Notes: a model not told the origin generated them from the sequence alone. Counted from the stretch's first letter, positions 52,722 through 61,683 are shown. The stretch: 64,000 nucleotides of DNA from Amycolatopsis bullii (GCF_014654205.1 NZ_BNAW01000022.1:1-64000); one strand, 5' to 3'. Numbers and translations are program-made.

Positions 52722-53564
52722 ATGAGACCGTTCCGGTTCGGCGTCGCCATGTACGTGCCCGGCTCACGGGCCGAGTGGATGGCGAAGTGCCGCCAGGCCG
52801 AGGACCTCGGCTACGACGTCGTCGGCGTGGTCGACCACCTCGGCCGGGTCGCGCCGATCCCCGCGCTGCTGCTCGCCGCCGAGGCCACCGAGCGGATTCG
52901 GCTCAACACCTACGTCCTCAACGCGAGCTTCCACAACCCGGTGCTCCTGGCCCGCGACCTCGCCGCGCTCGACGAGTTCACCGGCGGCCGCGTGGAGATC
53001 GGCATCGGCGCCGGGTACGTCCAGGCGGAGTTCGACGCCGCCGGGATCGACTGGGGCACGCCCGGCCGCCGGTTCCAGCGGCTCGTCGACGTGGTCACCG
53101 AGGTCGAGCGCGCGTTCACCGGCCGGCCGCGGCCGCCGCTGCTGCTCGGCGGCCGCGGTGACCGGATGCTGACCTTCGCCGCCGCGCACGCCGACACCAT
53201 CGCCCTCACCGGCACCGCGCCCGGCGCGGCCGAGGGGCGGCTGGCCCTGGCCGGTTCCGCCGCGCTGGCCGACCGCGCCGGTTTCGTGAAGCAGGTGCTC
53301 GACGGCCGGGACGCCGAGGTGAACCTGATGGTCCACTTCGTCCGGATCACCGACGACCGCCGGGCGGCCCTGGAGGAGGCCCACGAACTCGTGCCGCACC
53401 TCGGCGTCGAGGAACTCGGCGCGCTGGCCACGGTCCTCGCCGGCTCGGCGGAAGCCGTGGCCGAGCAACTGCTGCGCACCCGCGAAACCCTCGGCGCGAG
53501 CTACTTCACGGTGCTCGAAGACGACCTGACCAGGCTCGCCCCGGTGATCGAAAAGCTCCGGTGA
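52722..53564 (+). CDS. LLM-class (F420-dependent type) oxidoreductase 1
   Basis: A 280-residue luciferase-like monooxygenase fold protein: RFGVAMYVPGSRAEWMAKCRQAEDLGYDVVGVVDHLG at the start, then RIRLNTYVLNASFHNPVLLARDLAALDEFTGGRVEIGIGAGY and PPLLLGGRGDRML. Such enzymes in actinobacteria use F420 or FMN. The ATG 52722 is chosen over an upstream in-frame ATG within the terminator. It is ~50% similar by eye to the next gene, a tandem duplicate. Confidence 0.9.
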   Translation: MRPFRFGVAMYVPGSRAEWMAKCRQAEDLGYDVVGVVDHLGRVAPIPALLLAAEATERIRLNTYVLNASFHNPVLLARDLAALDEFTGGRVEIGIGAGYVQAEFDAAGIDWGTPGRRFQRLVDVVTEVERAFTGRPRPPLLLGGRGDRMLTFAAAHADTIALTGTAPGAAEGRLALAGSAALADRAGFVKQVLDGRDAEVNLMVHFVRITDDRRAALEEAHELVPHLGVEELGALATVLAGSAEAVAEQLLRTRETLGASYFTVLEDDLTRLAPVIEKLR

Positions 53565-53565
53565 G

Positions 53566-53571
53566 TACCTT
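53566..53571 (+). promoter_or_regulatory. -10-like TACCTT for LLM oxidoreductase 2
   Basis: A TANNNT hexamer 7 bases before the ATG at 53579, mirroring TAGCTT ahead of the first copy. Confidence 0.45.
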
Positions 53572-53578
53572 GGTCGGC

Positions 53579-54460
53579 ATGACTGGGGATTTTCGCTTCG
53601 GGATCAACATGGTCGTGCCGGACAGCCGCGCCGCCTGGACCGAAAAGTGCCGCCGGGCCGAGGAACTCGGCTACGACGTCCTGTCCGCGGCCGACCACCT
53701 GGGCATGGCGCCGCCCTTCCCGGCGCTCGTGCTGGCCGGCGAGGTCACCTCGCGCGTCCAGCTGAACACCTTCGTGCTCAACACGCCCTTCTACAACCCG
53801 GTGCTGCTCGCCCGGGACGTCACGGGCACCGACCAGTTCACCGGCGGGCGGCTGGAGCTGGGCCTCGGCGCCGGCTACGTCAAGGAGGAGTTCGAGGCCG
53901 CCGGGATGCCGTTCCCGTCCGCCCGCGAGCGCGTCGACCACCTCGAGCGGACGATCACCGAGCTCAAGCGGCTGTACGCCGATCCGGAGCACAAGCCCGC
54001 GCCCACACGTCCCGAAGGGCCGCCGCTGCTGCTCGGCGGCCGCGGCGACCGGGTACTGACGCTGGCCGCCGAGCACGCCGACATCATCGGCTTCACCGGG
54101 ACCACCAAGACCCCCGACGGTGCGCCCCTGGCCGCGGCGGCCCCCGAAGAGGTCGACGAGCGCGTGGCGTTCGTGCGGGCCAAGCTCGGCGACCGCGCGT
54201 CTTCGGTCGAGTTCAACCTGCTCTGCCAGTTCGTGAAGATCACGAACGACCGCGCGGCCGGCCTGGCCGAGCTGGAGCAGCTCGTGGGCGGCCGACTGAG
54301 CGCCGCGGAGATCGGCGAGCTCCCGGTCGCCCTCGTCGGCACGGCCGCGCAGGTGGCCGACCAGCTGCGGGGCCACCGCGAGCGGTTCGGGTTCAGCTAC
54401 TTCACGATCCTGGAGCCGTTCCTCGACGAGTTCGCCCCGGTCCTCGAGCACCTCCGGTGA
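53579..54460 (+). CDS. LLM-class (F420-dependent type) oxidoreductase 2
   Basis: A 293-residue paralog of the previous gene (FRFGINMVVPDSRAAWTEKCRRAEELGYDVLSAADHLG; NPVLLARDVTGTDQFTGGRLELGLGAGYVKEEFEAAGMPFPS; PPLLLGGRGDRVLTLAAEHAD). ATG 53579 aligns with the start of copy 1 and has TACCTT 7 bases upstream; a GTG at 53561 that overlaps the previous stop is an alternative. Its stop overlaps the ABC gene (GTGA). The substrate is unknown. Confidence 0.9.
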   Translation: MTGDFRFGINMVVPDSRAAWTEKCRRAEELGYDVLSAADHLGMAPPFPALVLAGEVTSRVQLNTFVLNTPFYNPVLLARDVTGTDQFTGGRLELGLGAGYVKEEFEAAGMPFPSARERVDHLERTITELKRLYADPEHKPAPTRPEGPPLLLGGRGDRVLTLAAEHADIIGFTGTTKTPDGAPLAAAAPEEVDERVAFVRAKLGDRASSVEFNLLCQFVKITNDRAAGLAELEQLVGGRLSAAEIGELPVALVGTAAQVADQLRGHRERFGFSYFTILEPFLDEFAPVLEHLR

Positions 54461-55062
54461 TCGACGCGAAGGCGCTCGGCGTCCGGGCCGGCGAGCTGTG
54501 GCTGTTCGACGACCTGGACTTCTCCGTCGACCCCGGCGAGTGCGCCGCGATCGTCGGGCCCAACGGAGTCGGCAAGTCGACCCTGCTGCGCTGCTTCTAC
54601 GGCATGCAGAAGCCGCAGCGGGGCCGCGTGCTGGTCGACGGCACGGCGCCGGACGAGCGGGACGTCGAGTTCCGGCGCAAGGTGTCGGTGCTCTTCGACG
54701 ACTCCGACTTCTTCGCCGAGTTGACCCCGGTGCAGCACCTGGAACTCCTCGCCGGTTCGTTCGGCGCCGACCTGGGCGACCACGAGGAACTGCTGCGCGA
54801 CGCGGGTCTCGGCGAACGCATGCGCGTGACGTCCGGGCACTTCTCCGCCGGCCAGCGCCGACGCCTGCTGCTGCTCGGCGTCACCGCGCGCCCGCACCGG
54901 GTGCTCCTGCTCGACGAGCCGGAACGCGCGCTGGACACCGCGGGCAAGGAGTGGCTGGTCGAGCTGATCGCCCGGTCGACGGCGGCCGGCGCGGCGGTCG
55001 TGGTGGCCACCCACCACCCGCCGCTGCTGGAAGCCGCCGACAGCGTGCTCGAACTGTGGTGA
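54457..55062 (+). CDS. ABC transporter ATP-binding protein
   Basis: A 201-residue small ABC ATPase with Walker A GPNGVGKSTLL, signature HFSAGQRRRLLLL, Walker B VLLLDEPERALD and H-loop ATHHPP. It is coupled on both sides by GTGA-type overlaps: to LLM oxidoreductase 2 before, and to the membrane protein after. The pair ATPase plus membrane protein looks like an exporter of unknown substrate. Confidence 0.9.
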   Translation: MIDAKALGVRAGELWLFDDLDFSVDPGECAAIVGPNGVGKSTLLRCFYGMQKPQRGRVLVDGTAPDERDVEFRRKVSVLFDDSDFFAELTPVQHLELLAGSFGADLGDHEELLRDAGLGERMRVTSGHFSAGQRRRLLLLGVTARPHRVLLLDEPERALDTAGKEWLVELIARSTAAGAAVVVATHHPPLLEAADSVLELW

Positions 55063-56348
55063 CCGCTTTGACGACACGGACGCCGAGGCGGATGCGGATC
55101 CCGGGCCGCAAGCGGTTCGGCGGGATCTTCAGCGGCGACACCGCGACCTTCGTGCTCCTGTTCGGCTTCGGGTTCCTGTTCACCGCCTTCTTCCACGTCG
55201 ACGGCTGGCGGCCCGCGCTCTACGGCTCGTCCACTCCGGCCTTCCCGGCCGTGCTCGGGCTGCTGACGCTCTGCTGCGCGGTCGGCTGGCGCGGGCTGCT
55301 GCGCCGCGGCTTCGCCTGGGTCGAGCCGGCGGAGCTGACCTGGCTCGACTTCGCCCCGGTGGACCGCGGCCGCGTCGTCACGCTGCGGCTGCTCGGCGCG
55401 TGGACGGGCGTGGTCGCGGTGACCGGCTACCTCGCCGCGCTGCTGCTCGCCGTCGGCGGCGCCGGGCTGGAGCAGTGGCGCGCGGCGGTCGCGATCGTCG
55501 TCGCGACCGGGGCGGCGGCCTTCGCTTCGGCTCGGCGCACGTCACTGCGGTTCGACGCGCTGGGCCCGCTGGTGCTCGCGGTCCTCGGCCTGGGGTTCGC
55601 CGCGCTCGGCCTCGGGCCCGCCACCGTCCAGTTCATGGCGGCCGGCGTGCTGGTCGCGGCGCTCCCGCTGGCCTTCGGCGGCGAACCGGTGTCGCGCGCG
55701 GGCCGGGCGGCGCTGCTCGCCGGGTGGGACGGCCGGGTGCTGCGATCGGTCGCCGTCACCTTCCTCGACCCGATGATGCTGCTCCCGCCGTCCACGCCGG
55801 TCGGCGGGATTTCGCTGCGCCGCCCGACGCCGTTGCGGCTGGCCTGGGCGGGCACGCTCGGCCGGTCGCGGTACGCGGGCGCGGCGCTGCTGGTCGGTCT
55901 CGCGGTCGTCGTCGCCCACATCGCCGTACCCACGGTGCCGGGCGCGGTCCTGGTCGGCGTCGGCGCGTACGTCGCGCTGACGCCGTTCGCCGGCGGCCTC
56001 GGCGAGCTCTGGCGCAACCCGGGCCGTCGCCGGTGGCTCGGCTCGGGGGACCGCACGCTCGTCCTGGCCCACGGCCTGGTGCTCGCCGGAGTGGGTTTTC
56101 TTTGGGCGACAGCGCTCCTCGTGGTCACCCTCGCGGGTGGGACGTCGTTCGCCGTGGGCGCGTGGCTCGCCGTGCCGCTGTCGGTGCTCTCGATCCTGCG
56201 CACGGTCACCCGCACCGCCGTTGACTACGCGAATCCCGGGTTCACCGACACCCCGATGGGCCCGATGCCCGCCAACCTCGTCCGCCAGCTCTTCCGCGGT
56301 CTCGACCTCCAGGTCGTCGGCATCGTTCTGCTCGCCGCTGCCGTTTGA
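55059..56348 (+). CDS. Polytopic membrane protein, partner of the ABC ATPase (DUF6297-like)
   Basis: A 429-residue protein with about ten hydrophobic segments from residue ~30 on and basic cytosolic loops. The GTG at 55059 sits in the stop of the ATPase gene, so it is probably the permease half. There is no typical ABC-2 or FtsX signature. A DUF6297-like family is likely but not certain. Confidence 0.65.
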   Translation: MTALTTRTPRRMRIPGRKRFGGIFSGDTATFVLLFGFGFLFTAFFHVDGWRPALYGSSTPAFPAVLGLLTLCCAVGWRGLLRRGFAWVEPAELTWLDFAPVDRGRVVTLRLLGAWTGVVAVTGYLAALLLAVGGAGLEQWRAAVAIVVATGAAAFASARRTSLRFDALGPLVLAVLGLGFAALGLGPATVQFMAAGVLVAALPLAFGGEPVSRAGRAALLAGWDGRVLRSVAVTFLDPMMLLPPSTPVGGISLRRPTPLRLAWAGTLGRSRYAGAALLVGLAVVVAHIAVPTVPGAVLVGVGAYVALTPFAGGLGELWRNPGRRRWLGSGDRTLVLAHGLVLAGVGFLWATALLVVTLAGGTSFAVGAWLAVPLSVLSILRTVTRTAVDYANPGFTDTPMGPMPANLVRQLFRGLDLQVVGIVLLAAAV

Positions 56349-56379
56349 CCTACTCTCGTTGCGACGAAGGGAGCAGCGA

Positions 56380-56958
56380 GTGGGCGGCGGGCACGCACCG
56401 GGCGTCGGGCGCAGGGCGACCAGCGAGTTCCCGGCCGGCTGGACCGACGAGCAGATCATCTCCGTGGTCAAGGACGTCGCCAACGACCCCAGCGAGGCTC
56501 GGCGGCAGCAGCGCAACGGCCGGTGGCGCTGTGCCGGCGAACGGTTCAACGTCCACTTGATCGTCTTGGTCGAGGACGACGGGCACGTGCACACCGCCTA
56601 CCCGGTGGCCGGGCCGGGCGTGATCCGCAACCCGGACACCGCGCGGGACCCGGCGAACCCGACGGTCGCCGACCTCAAGGGCAACCGGATCAGCTTCTTC
56701 GCCGACAGCGTGCTGACCATGATCGGCAACCGGCTCTCCCCGGAGGACTACACGCACTACCGGACGCTGCTGTGGGCCGGCGAGTGGGAGGAGCTGGCCG
56801 ACGTGCTGGCCGCCCACGCCTACCGGGTCGGCTTCGGCTTCTCCGCCGACGAGTTTTCGGACTTCGAGAAGCTGCTCAACAGCTACGACCTGCCGGTGCC
56901 CGGGTGCGCGTTCCTCAACGACCGCGAGCACATCCTCAAGCAGCTGCGGCCGCTCTAA
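56380..56958 (+). CDS. EndoU-type RNase domain protein with extra C-terminal helical domain
   Basis: A 192-residue cytosolic protein. The first ~85 residues match the bacterial EndoU toxin domain: GGGHAPG (H5), SEFPAGWTDEQII (~15-27), DVANDPS (~32-38) and HTAYPVAGPGV (~71-81). In toxins this RNase domain normally ends a large secreted protein; here nothing precedes it and the usual first HI.L catalytic His segment is absent. The remaining ~100 residues (LSPEDYTHYRTLLWAGEWEELADVL..., ADEFSDFEKLLNSYDLP) look helical and resemble small immunity proteins. GAAGGGAG precedes GTG 56380. Confidence 0.65.
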   Translation: MGGGHAPGVGRRATSEFPAGWTDEQIISVVKDVANDPSEARRQQRNGRWRCAGERFNVHLIVLVEDDGHVHTAYPVAGPGVIRNPDTARDPANPTVADLKGNRISFFADSVLTMIGNRLSPEDYTHYRTLLWAGEWEELADVLAAHAYRVGFGFSADEFSDFEKLLNSYDLPVPGCAFLNDREHILKQLRPL

Positions 56959-57227
56959 CTGGCCTGGGACAGCGGGGGTGACGCGGCGGGCGTGACGGCC
57001 GCGCGCAGCTCGTCCAGCGGCAGGCCGACGGCGTCGGCGATGGCCGCGACCGTGAAGAACGCCGGCGTCGGGATGCGGCCGGTTTCGATCTTCCGCAGCG
57101 TCTCGACCGAGATCCCGGCCTCCGCGGCGACGTCGACCATGCTCCGGCCGGCCCGCGCCGCCCGCAGTGCCTGGCCGAGGCGTTCGCCTCGCTCGCGCTC
57201 TTCATCCGTCAGTGGGACTCGTACCAT
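56955..57227 (-). CDS. XRE family transcriptional regulator
   Basis: A 90-residue protein dominated by a lambda-Cro-like HTH: LGQALRAARAGRSMVDVAAEAGISVETLRKIETGRIPTPAFFTVAAIADAVGLPLDEL (~18-75). ATG 57227 is preferred because TAGAAT lies 7 bases upstream; ATG 57236 is an alternative. Tail-to-tail with the EndoU gene, with a 4-base overlap of coding ends. It may control itself through TACCGGTA (57242-57249). Confidence 0.85.
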   Translation of the reverse strand: MVRVPLTDEERERGERLGQALRAARAGRSMVDVAAEAGISVETLRKIETGRIPTPAFFTVAAIADAVGLPLDELRAAVTPAASPPLSQAS

Positions 57228-57234
57228 GAACGGC

Positions 57235-57249
57235 ATTCTAATACCGGTA
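57235..57249 (-). promoter_or_regulatory. XRE promoter with TACCGGTA palindrome
   Basis: The -10-like TAGAAT (57235-57240) lies 7 bases before ATG 57227, and TACCGGTA (57242-57249), a perfect 8-base palindrome, overlaps the spacer region. Candidate self-operator. Confidence 0.4.
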
Positions 57250-57290
57250 GTTGTCCACCGGTTGTGGATAACTCTGTGCACAGGTGTGGA

Positions 57291-57323
57291 AAAGGCCCCG
57301 CCGAGCTTCCGCTCGACGGGGCC
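57291..57323 (-). terminator. Intrinsic terminator of the S33 peptidase gene
   Basis: 12-bp arms with one mismatch (57294-57306 with 57311-57323, loop TTCC), followed on the minus strand by CCTTTTCC, 20 bases past the stop at 57342. Confidence 0.8.
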
Positions 57324-57341
57324 CCACCACATCTAGTGCCT

Positions 57342-58961
57342 TCAGGCGCCCGCGGGCACCGGAAGTGGCATGCCGGGCAGGCTCTGGTCGTTCGGCACCA
57401 CGCCGTCGACGAGGTAGGCCTCCACGACCTTGTCCACACCCGCGTTGCCGCCGGCGTAGATGCCGTGGTCACCCTCGCCGGTGATGGTCAGCATCCGCGA
57501 ACCCGCGAACGCCTTGTGTGCGCGGCGCGCACCCTCGATCGGCGTCGCCGGGTCGTGCTCCGACTCGACGATCAGCACCGGCGGGACACCCTTGCCGTCC
57601 AGCACGGGCAGCGGGGACGGCGGCTTCTTCCAGAACAGGCACGGCTGGATGAACCAGCCGGCCCCCAGGAGCGGCAGCTGCTGGTCGATCAGCTTCTGCG
57701 AGTCCCGGATGGCGCTGTTGGGCGAGCCGGTCCACGGACCCTCGTTGCACGGGATGGTCCAGAAGCTGGCGTCGTAGGCGTCGCCGTCGGCCGGCACCAT
57801 CAGCGGCTGCGGGCCGTAGGTGACGGTGCTCTTGTCGGCGACCTTGGCCTTCTGCGCGGCCGAGGACTTGGCCGCCGCCGAGGCGGTGCCCTGGGTCAGC
57901 GTGCGGACGCTGACCAGGTAGTCGGCCAGGCCCGGGAAGGCGCGCTTCGAGTAGATCTGCGACGCGATGAACGAGTCCAGGCCGTTGGCCGAGACGGTCG
58001 AGCCGTCGGGCAGGGTGACCGCGCCCTGGGTCAGGGCGTAGCGGACCTGCTCGTAGGTCTGGCGGGCGGCCTCGCCGGTGGTGCCGAAGTGGTAGAGGTT
58101 GTCGTACTTCGCCATCCACGGCAGGAAGTCCTGGCGCCAGCGGCGCTCGAAGCCGAGCGGCTGCCAGTCGAACGACTTCTGCCAGGTCGTGGTGAACTCG
58201 GTGGCCGAGTCGAGCACGAACCGGCCGGTGCGGGTCGGGTAGGCCTGCGCGTAGTGCGCGCCCATCCAGGTGCCCGCCGAGTAGCCGACCCAGTTGATCT
58301 TGTCGCGGCCGAGCAGCACGCGCAGCAGGTCGATGTCCTTGACCGTCTGGTCGGTGTTGATCAGCGGGCCCAGCTCGCCGGACTTCTGCTGGCAGGACAG
58401 CGCCGCGTACTTCGTCGCCTGCAGGATCAGGTTCAGGTTGCCGCGGTCGCGGTCACGCGGGTCCAGGTCCGACCCGGTGCCGATGGCGCCGCCACAGGTG
58501 ATGTTGGTGCTCTTGCCGGTGCCGCGCGGGTCGAAGCCGACGATTTCCTGGTGCTCGCGCAGCTTCGGCTGGTTGCGCAGCCGGGCCGGGAAGTTGCGGC
58601 CGGGCGCGCCCGGGCCACCGGGGTTGGTGACGACGCTGGCGGTCGCGTCCTTGGTCGCCTTCAGGCGGCTGACCGCGATGGTCAGGTCGATCTGGGCGTT
58701 CGCCTGGTACCAGTTGCGCGGGGTCTTGTAGGTCGCGCACTCCATGTCCTCGGCGCCCGCGGGCGGAGCCGTCGGCAGCTCGGAGGGGACCGCGCACTTG
58801 TGCCAGTCCAGCTTCTGGTTCGCGTACTGCGCCGGGATGTTCGTGGAGTTCAGCGGCTGCTTACCGGCCGCGATCTCCTGCCCTGCGAACGCAGGAGTGA
58901 ACCCGGCCAGCAGGGTGCCGGCGACGGCCGGGATCACCACCGCGTAGCGGAGTCGTGTCAT
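57342..58961 (-). CDS. Secreted S33-family tripeptidyl aminopeptidase-like hydrolase
   Basis: A 539-residue exported alpha/beta hydrolase. The signal peptide ends near PAFAGQ. Visible are NPGGPGAPG (oxyanion region), GFDPRGTGKS, nucleophile GYSAGTW, DSATEFTTTWQ, ESEHDPATP (Asp) and GEGDHGIY (His). It resembles Streptomyces Tap/SlpD proteases, which remove N-terminal tripeptides outside the cell. It is convergent with the XRE gene and separated by a terminator. The promoter lies in the shared 189-base gap with the symporter operon. Confidence 0.88.
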   Translation of the reverse strand: MTRLRYAVVIPAVAGTLLAGFTPAFAGQEIAAGKQPLNSTNIPAQYANQKLDWHKCAVPSELPTAPPAGAEDMECATYKTPRNWYQANAQIDLTIAVSRLKATKDATASVVTNPGGPGAPGRNFPARLRNQPKLREHQEIVGFDPRGTGKSTNITCGGAIGTGSDLDPRDRDRGNLNLILQATKYAALSCQQKSGELGPLINTDQTVKDIDLLRVLLGRDKINWVGYSAGTWMGAHYAQAYPTRTGRFVLDSATEFTTTWQKSFDWQPLGFERRWRQDFLPWMAKYDNLYHFGTTGEAARQTYEQVRYALTQGAVTLPDGSTVSANGLDSFIASQIYSKRAFPGLADYLVSVRTLTQGTASAAAKSSAAQKAKVADKSTVTYGPQPLMVPADGDAYDASFWTIPCNEGPWTGSPNSAIRDSQKLIDQQLPLLGAGWFIQPCLFWKKPPSPLPVLDGKGVPPVLIVESEHDPATPIEGARRAHKAFAGSRMLTITGEGDHGIYAGGNAGVDKVVEAYLVDGVVPNDQSLPGMPLPVPAGA

Positions 58962-58997
58962 ACAGTTGCCCCTTTTGGGTTTTGCGCGTGCGGAGTC

Positions 58998-59015
58998 GGC
59001 CTATTGATATAGGCC
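58998..59015. promoter_or_regulatory. Perfect inverted repeat in the divergent gap
   Basis: GGCCTAT-TGAT-ATAGGCC, 7-bp arms with a 4-base spacer, 37 bases before the peptidase start. A further palindrome CGATATCG and GTGAC-TCGCT-GTCAC (59086-59100) lie nearer the symporter genes. Possible operators for either direction. Confidence 0.5.
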
Positions 59016-59150
59016 CCACTGGGGCAGGGCAACCGACGTTGGTCGGCATCGCGGACCGTGGCGATCAAATCGATATCGGACAAGCGTGACTCGCTGTCAC
59101 TGAGGTCTTAAGGTCAGGCGGTCGGTTACGGGAGTGTTAGGTGAGGTCCG

Positions 59151-59429
59151 ATGTCGACTGCGAAGCACGACGGAAAGGTGCGCGGGTTCCAGTTCAGCCC
59201 GTGGAACCTGCTCCTGATCGTCCCGCTGCTGGTCCTGGTCACGCCACTGTTCAACATGGACGGTCCGCGGTTGTTCGGGATGCCGTTCTTCTACTGGTTC
59301 CAGTTCCTCATGGTCGGCGTCGGGGTGCTGAGCACCTGGATCGTCTACCTGATGACGCGGGACAAGCCGACCGCTGACGCGCCGGACAAGCTGAGCGTCG
59401 AGGACCTGGACGAGGGGGACGCTCGATGA
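59151..59429 (+). CDS. DUF3311-type small membrane protein
   Basis: A 92-residue protein with two TM helices (~20-35 and ~45-65) and an acidic C-terminus. It includes LLIVPLLVLVTPLFNMDGPRLFGMPFFYWFQ, the DUF3311 pattern. These proteins accompany SSS-type symporters and probably act as an accessory subunit. It overlaps the symporter gene by 4 bases. Confidence 0.85.
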   Translation: MSTAKHDGKVRGFQFSPWNLLLIVPLLVLVTPLFNMDGPRLFGMPFFYWFQFLMVGVGVLSTWIVYLMTRDKPTADAPDKLSVEDLDEGDAR

Positions 59430-61081
59430 GCAACCTGCAGTGGCCCGAGCTGATCATCTTCACGGTCCTGTTCGCCCTGGTCACCGTGCTCGGCTTCATG
59501 GCGTCACGCTGGCAGCGCGGCAGCACCCTGGACCACCTGGACGAATGGGGCCTCGGCGGCCGCAAGTTCGGCTCGTGGATCACCTGGTTCCTGCTCGGCG
59601 GTGACCTCTACACGGCGTACACGTTCGTCGCGGTGCCCGCGCTGGTGTTCAGCGCCGGCGCGCTCGGCCTCTACGCGCTGCCGTACACGATCGTCGTCTA
59701 CCCGATCGTCCTGCTGCCGGCGCTGCGGATGTGGTCGGTTTCGCGGGTCCGCGGCTACGTCACCCCGGCCGACTTCGTGCGCGGCCGCTTCGGCTCGCCG
59801 ATCCTCGCGCTGCTGGTGGCGATCACCGGCATCGTCGCGACCATGCCGTACATCGCGCTGCAGCTGGTCGGCCTCGAAGCCGTGCTGCGGACGATGGGCA
59901 TCAACGGCGGCGGCATCGTCGGGCACCTGCCGCTGCTGGTCGCCTTCGTCATCCTGGCCTTCTACACCTACCAGTCCGGCCTGCGGGCGCCCGCGCTGAT
60001 CGCGTTCGTCAAGGACATCCTGATCTACATCGTGATCCTGGTGGCGATCATCTACCTGCCCTCGAAGCTCGGTGGCTGGTCGCACATCTTCGACGCGGCG
60101 GCGAAGAAGCTCGGCACGCCGAACCCGACCACCGGCAAGCCGGCCGGGTCGATCCTGCTCACGGCCAACAACCAGCTGCAGTACGCGACGCTGGCACTGG
60201 GCTCGGCGCTCGCGCTGTTCCTGTACCCGCACTCGCTGACCAGCGTGCTGGCCTCGCGCGGCCGCAGCGTGATCAAGCGGAACATGGTCGCGCTGCCGGC
60301 GTACTCGCTGGTGCTCGGCCTGCTGGCGCTGCTCGGCTACGTGGCGATCACGGCCGGGGTCAAGCCGCTGACGAACGCGGCCACCGGCAAGGCGGACGGC
60401 AACACGATCGTCCCGGTCCTGTTCGACAACCAGTTCTCGTCCTGGTTCGCCGGCATCGCGTTCGCCGCGATCGGCATCGGCGCCCTGGTCCCGGCCGCGA
60501 TCATGTCGATCGCCGCGGCCAACCTGTGGACCAGGAACATCTACAAGGAGTACATCCGCAAGAACGCGACCCCGCAGGAAGAGGCGAAGCAGGCGAAGCT
60601 GGCTTCGCTGGTCGTGAAGCTCGGCGCGGTCGCCGTGATCATCCTGATCGACCCGCAGTTCTCGATCGACCTCCAGCTCATCGGCGGCGTGCTGATCCTG
60701 CAGACGCTGCCGGCCGTGGCGCTCGCGTTGTACACGCGCTGGTTCCACCGCTGGGGCCTGATCGCGGGCTGGGTCGTCGGCATCGGCTGGGGCCTGATCA
60801 TGCTGTACGGCATCCCCAACCCGGCCAACGGCAAGCTGCACTTCGGCGGCTCGGCGCTGGCCCTGGGCAACATGTCGATTTTCGGCTGGCACCCGTTCGC
60901 CGGTTCACTGGTCCAGATCTACGTCGGCTTCGTGGCCCTGATCGCGAACCTGCTGGTGGCGGCGATCGTCACGGTGATCGCCCGGCAGATGAAGGTCTTC
61001 AACGGCACCGACGACACCGAGCCCGAGGACTACCACACCGACGAGCACGACAAGAACCTCCGCCCGATCGGCGTCCACTAA
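59426..61081 (+). CDS. Sodium:solute symporter (SSS family), MctP/monocarboxylate-type
   Basis: A 551-residue protein with about 13 TM helices. Typical parts: EWGLGGRKFGSWITWFLLGGDLYTAYTF near the N-terminus, YVTPADFVRGRFGS, and YPHSLTSVLASRG later on. The family imports monocarboxylates such as acetate or pyruvate with sodium. With DUF3311 in an overlapping pair this is the arrangement of known mono-acid permeases. The stop is at the convergent ceramidase-like gene. Confidence 0.88.
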   Translation: MSNLQWPELIIFTVLFALVTVLGFMASRWQRGSTLDHLDEWGLGGRKFGSWITWFLLGGDLYTAYTFVAVPALVFSAGALGLYALPYTIVVYPIVLLPALRMWSVSRVRGYVTPADFVRGRFGSPILALLVAITGIVATMPYIALQLVGLEAVLRTMGINGGGIVGHLPLLVAFVILAFYTYQSGLRAPALIAFVKDILIYIVILVAIIYLPSKLGGWSHIFDAAAKKLGTPNPTTGKPAGSILLTANNQLQYATLALGSALALFLYPHSLTSVLASRGRSVIKRNMVALPAYSLVLGLLALLGYVAITAGVKPLTNAATGKADGNTIVPVLFDNQFSSWFAGIAFAAIGIGALVPAAIMSIAAANLWTRNIYKEYIRKNATPQEEAKQAKLASLVVKLGAVAVIILIDPQFSIDLQLIGGVLILQTLPAVALALYTRWFHRWGLIAGWVVGIGWGLIMLYGIPNPANGKLHFGGSALALGNMSIFGWHPFAGSLVQIYVGFVALIANLLVAAIVTVIARQMKVFNGTDDTEPEDYHTDEHDKNLRPIGVH

Positions 61082-61683
61082 CGACGGATGGCCGCGCGGG
61101 AAACGAGGTAGAGCACCAGCCCGTTGAGCAGGTGCCAGAGGAAGTGCGTGCCGGCCGGGACGTAGTCGCACACGTCCCGGTCGAGCGCGCGCAAGCTCAG
61201 TGAGAGGGCGAAAACCGCGCCCGCCACGGCGAAGTGCGTCCAGCGCGGGTCGCGCCGGAAGGCGAGGATCGCGGCGAAGGTGAACAGCCCGATCAGGGCG
61301 GACAGGTACAGCCCGCCACCCAGCAGAGCAGTGACGACGGTGAGCGCGAGGAACGCGGGCGGCCCGAGCCACCACAGCCGCCACCCGAAGAAAAGACGCG
61401 GGAACAAACCGGCGTACACCAGCACGAACACGAGAATGCTCACCGAGTCCGCGACCGCGGCCCAGCGCGTCGCGAGCAGGTGAAAAGTGGTGCTGGCGAC
61501 GAAGATCAGCCCGATCAGCCCGGCCAGCAACCGCCCGGCGCGCCCACCGTCGGCCAGCCGCCAAACCAGCACGGCGGCGACGAGAAAGGCCAGGTTGCTG
61601 AGACTGTTGAGCGGCTCGCCCCAGAGCCCGGGCCCGACGCGTTCGCAGTACCCGTCGACGTAGTCCGTCACGCGCCCACTCAA
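61078..61683 (-). CDS. Ceramidase-like (CREST superfamily) membrane protein
   Basis: A 201-residue protein with seven TM helices. Motifs of the alkaline ceramidase family are visible: EPLNSLSNLAF (~23-33), STTFHLLATRW (~65-75) and THFLWHLLNG (~179-188), giving the zinc-binding His residues. It likely hydrolyses an amide in a membrane lipid. The start is TTG 61683; GTG 61671 is the alternative and gives an MTDYVDGYCE-type N-terminus. Confidence 0.8.
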   Translation of the reverse strand: MSGRVTDYVDGYCERVGPGLWGEPLNSLSNLAFLVAAVLVWRLADGGRAGRLLAGLIGLIFVASTTFHLLATRWAAVADSVSILVFVLVYAGLFPRLFFGWRLWWLGPPAFLALTVVTALLGGGLYLSALIGLFTFAAILAFRRDPRWTHFAVAGAVFALSLSLRALDRDVCDYVPAGTHFLWHLLNGLVLYLVSRAAIRR

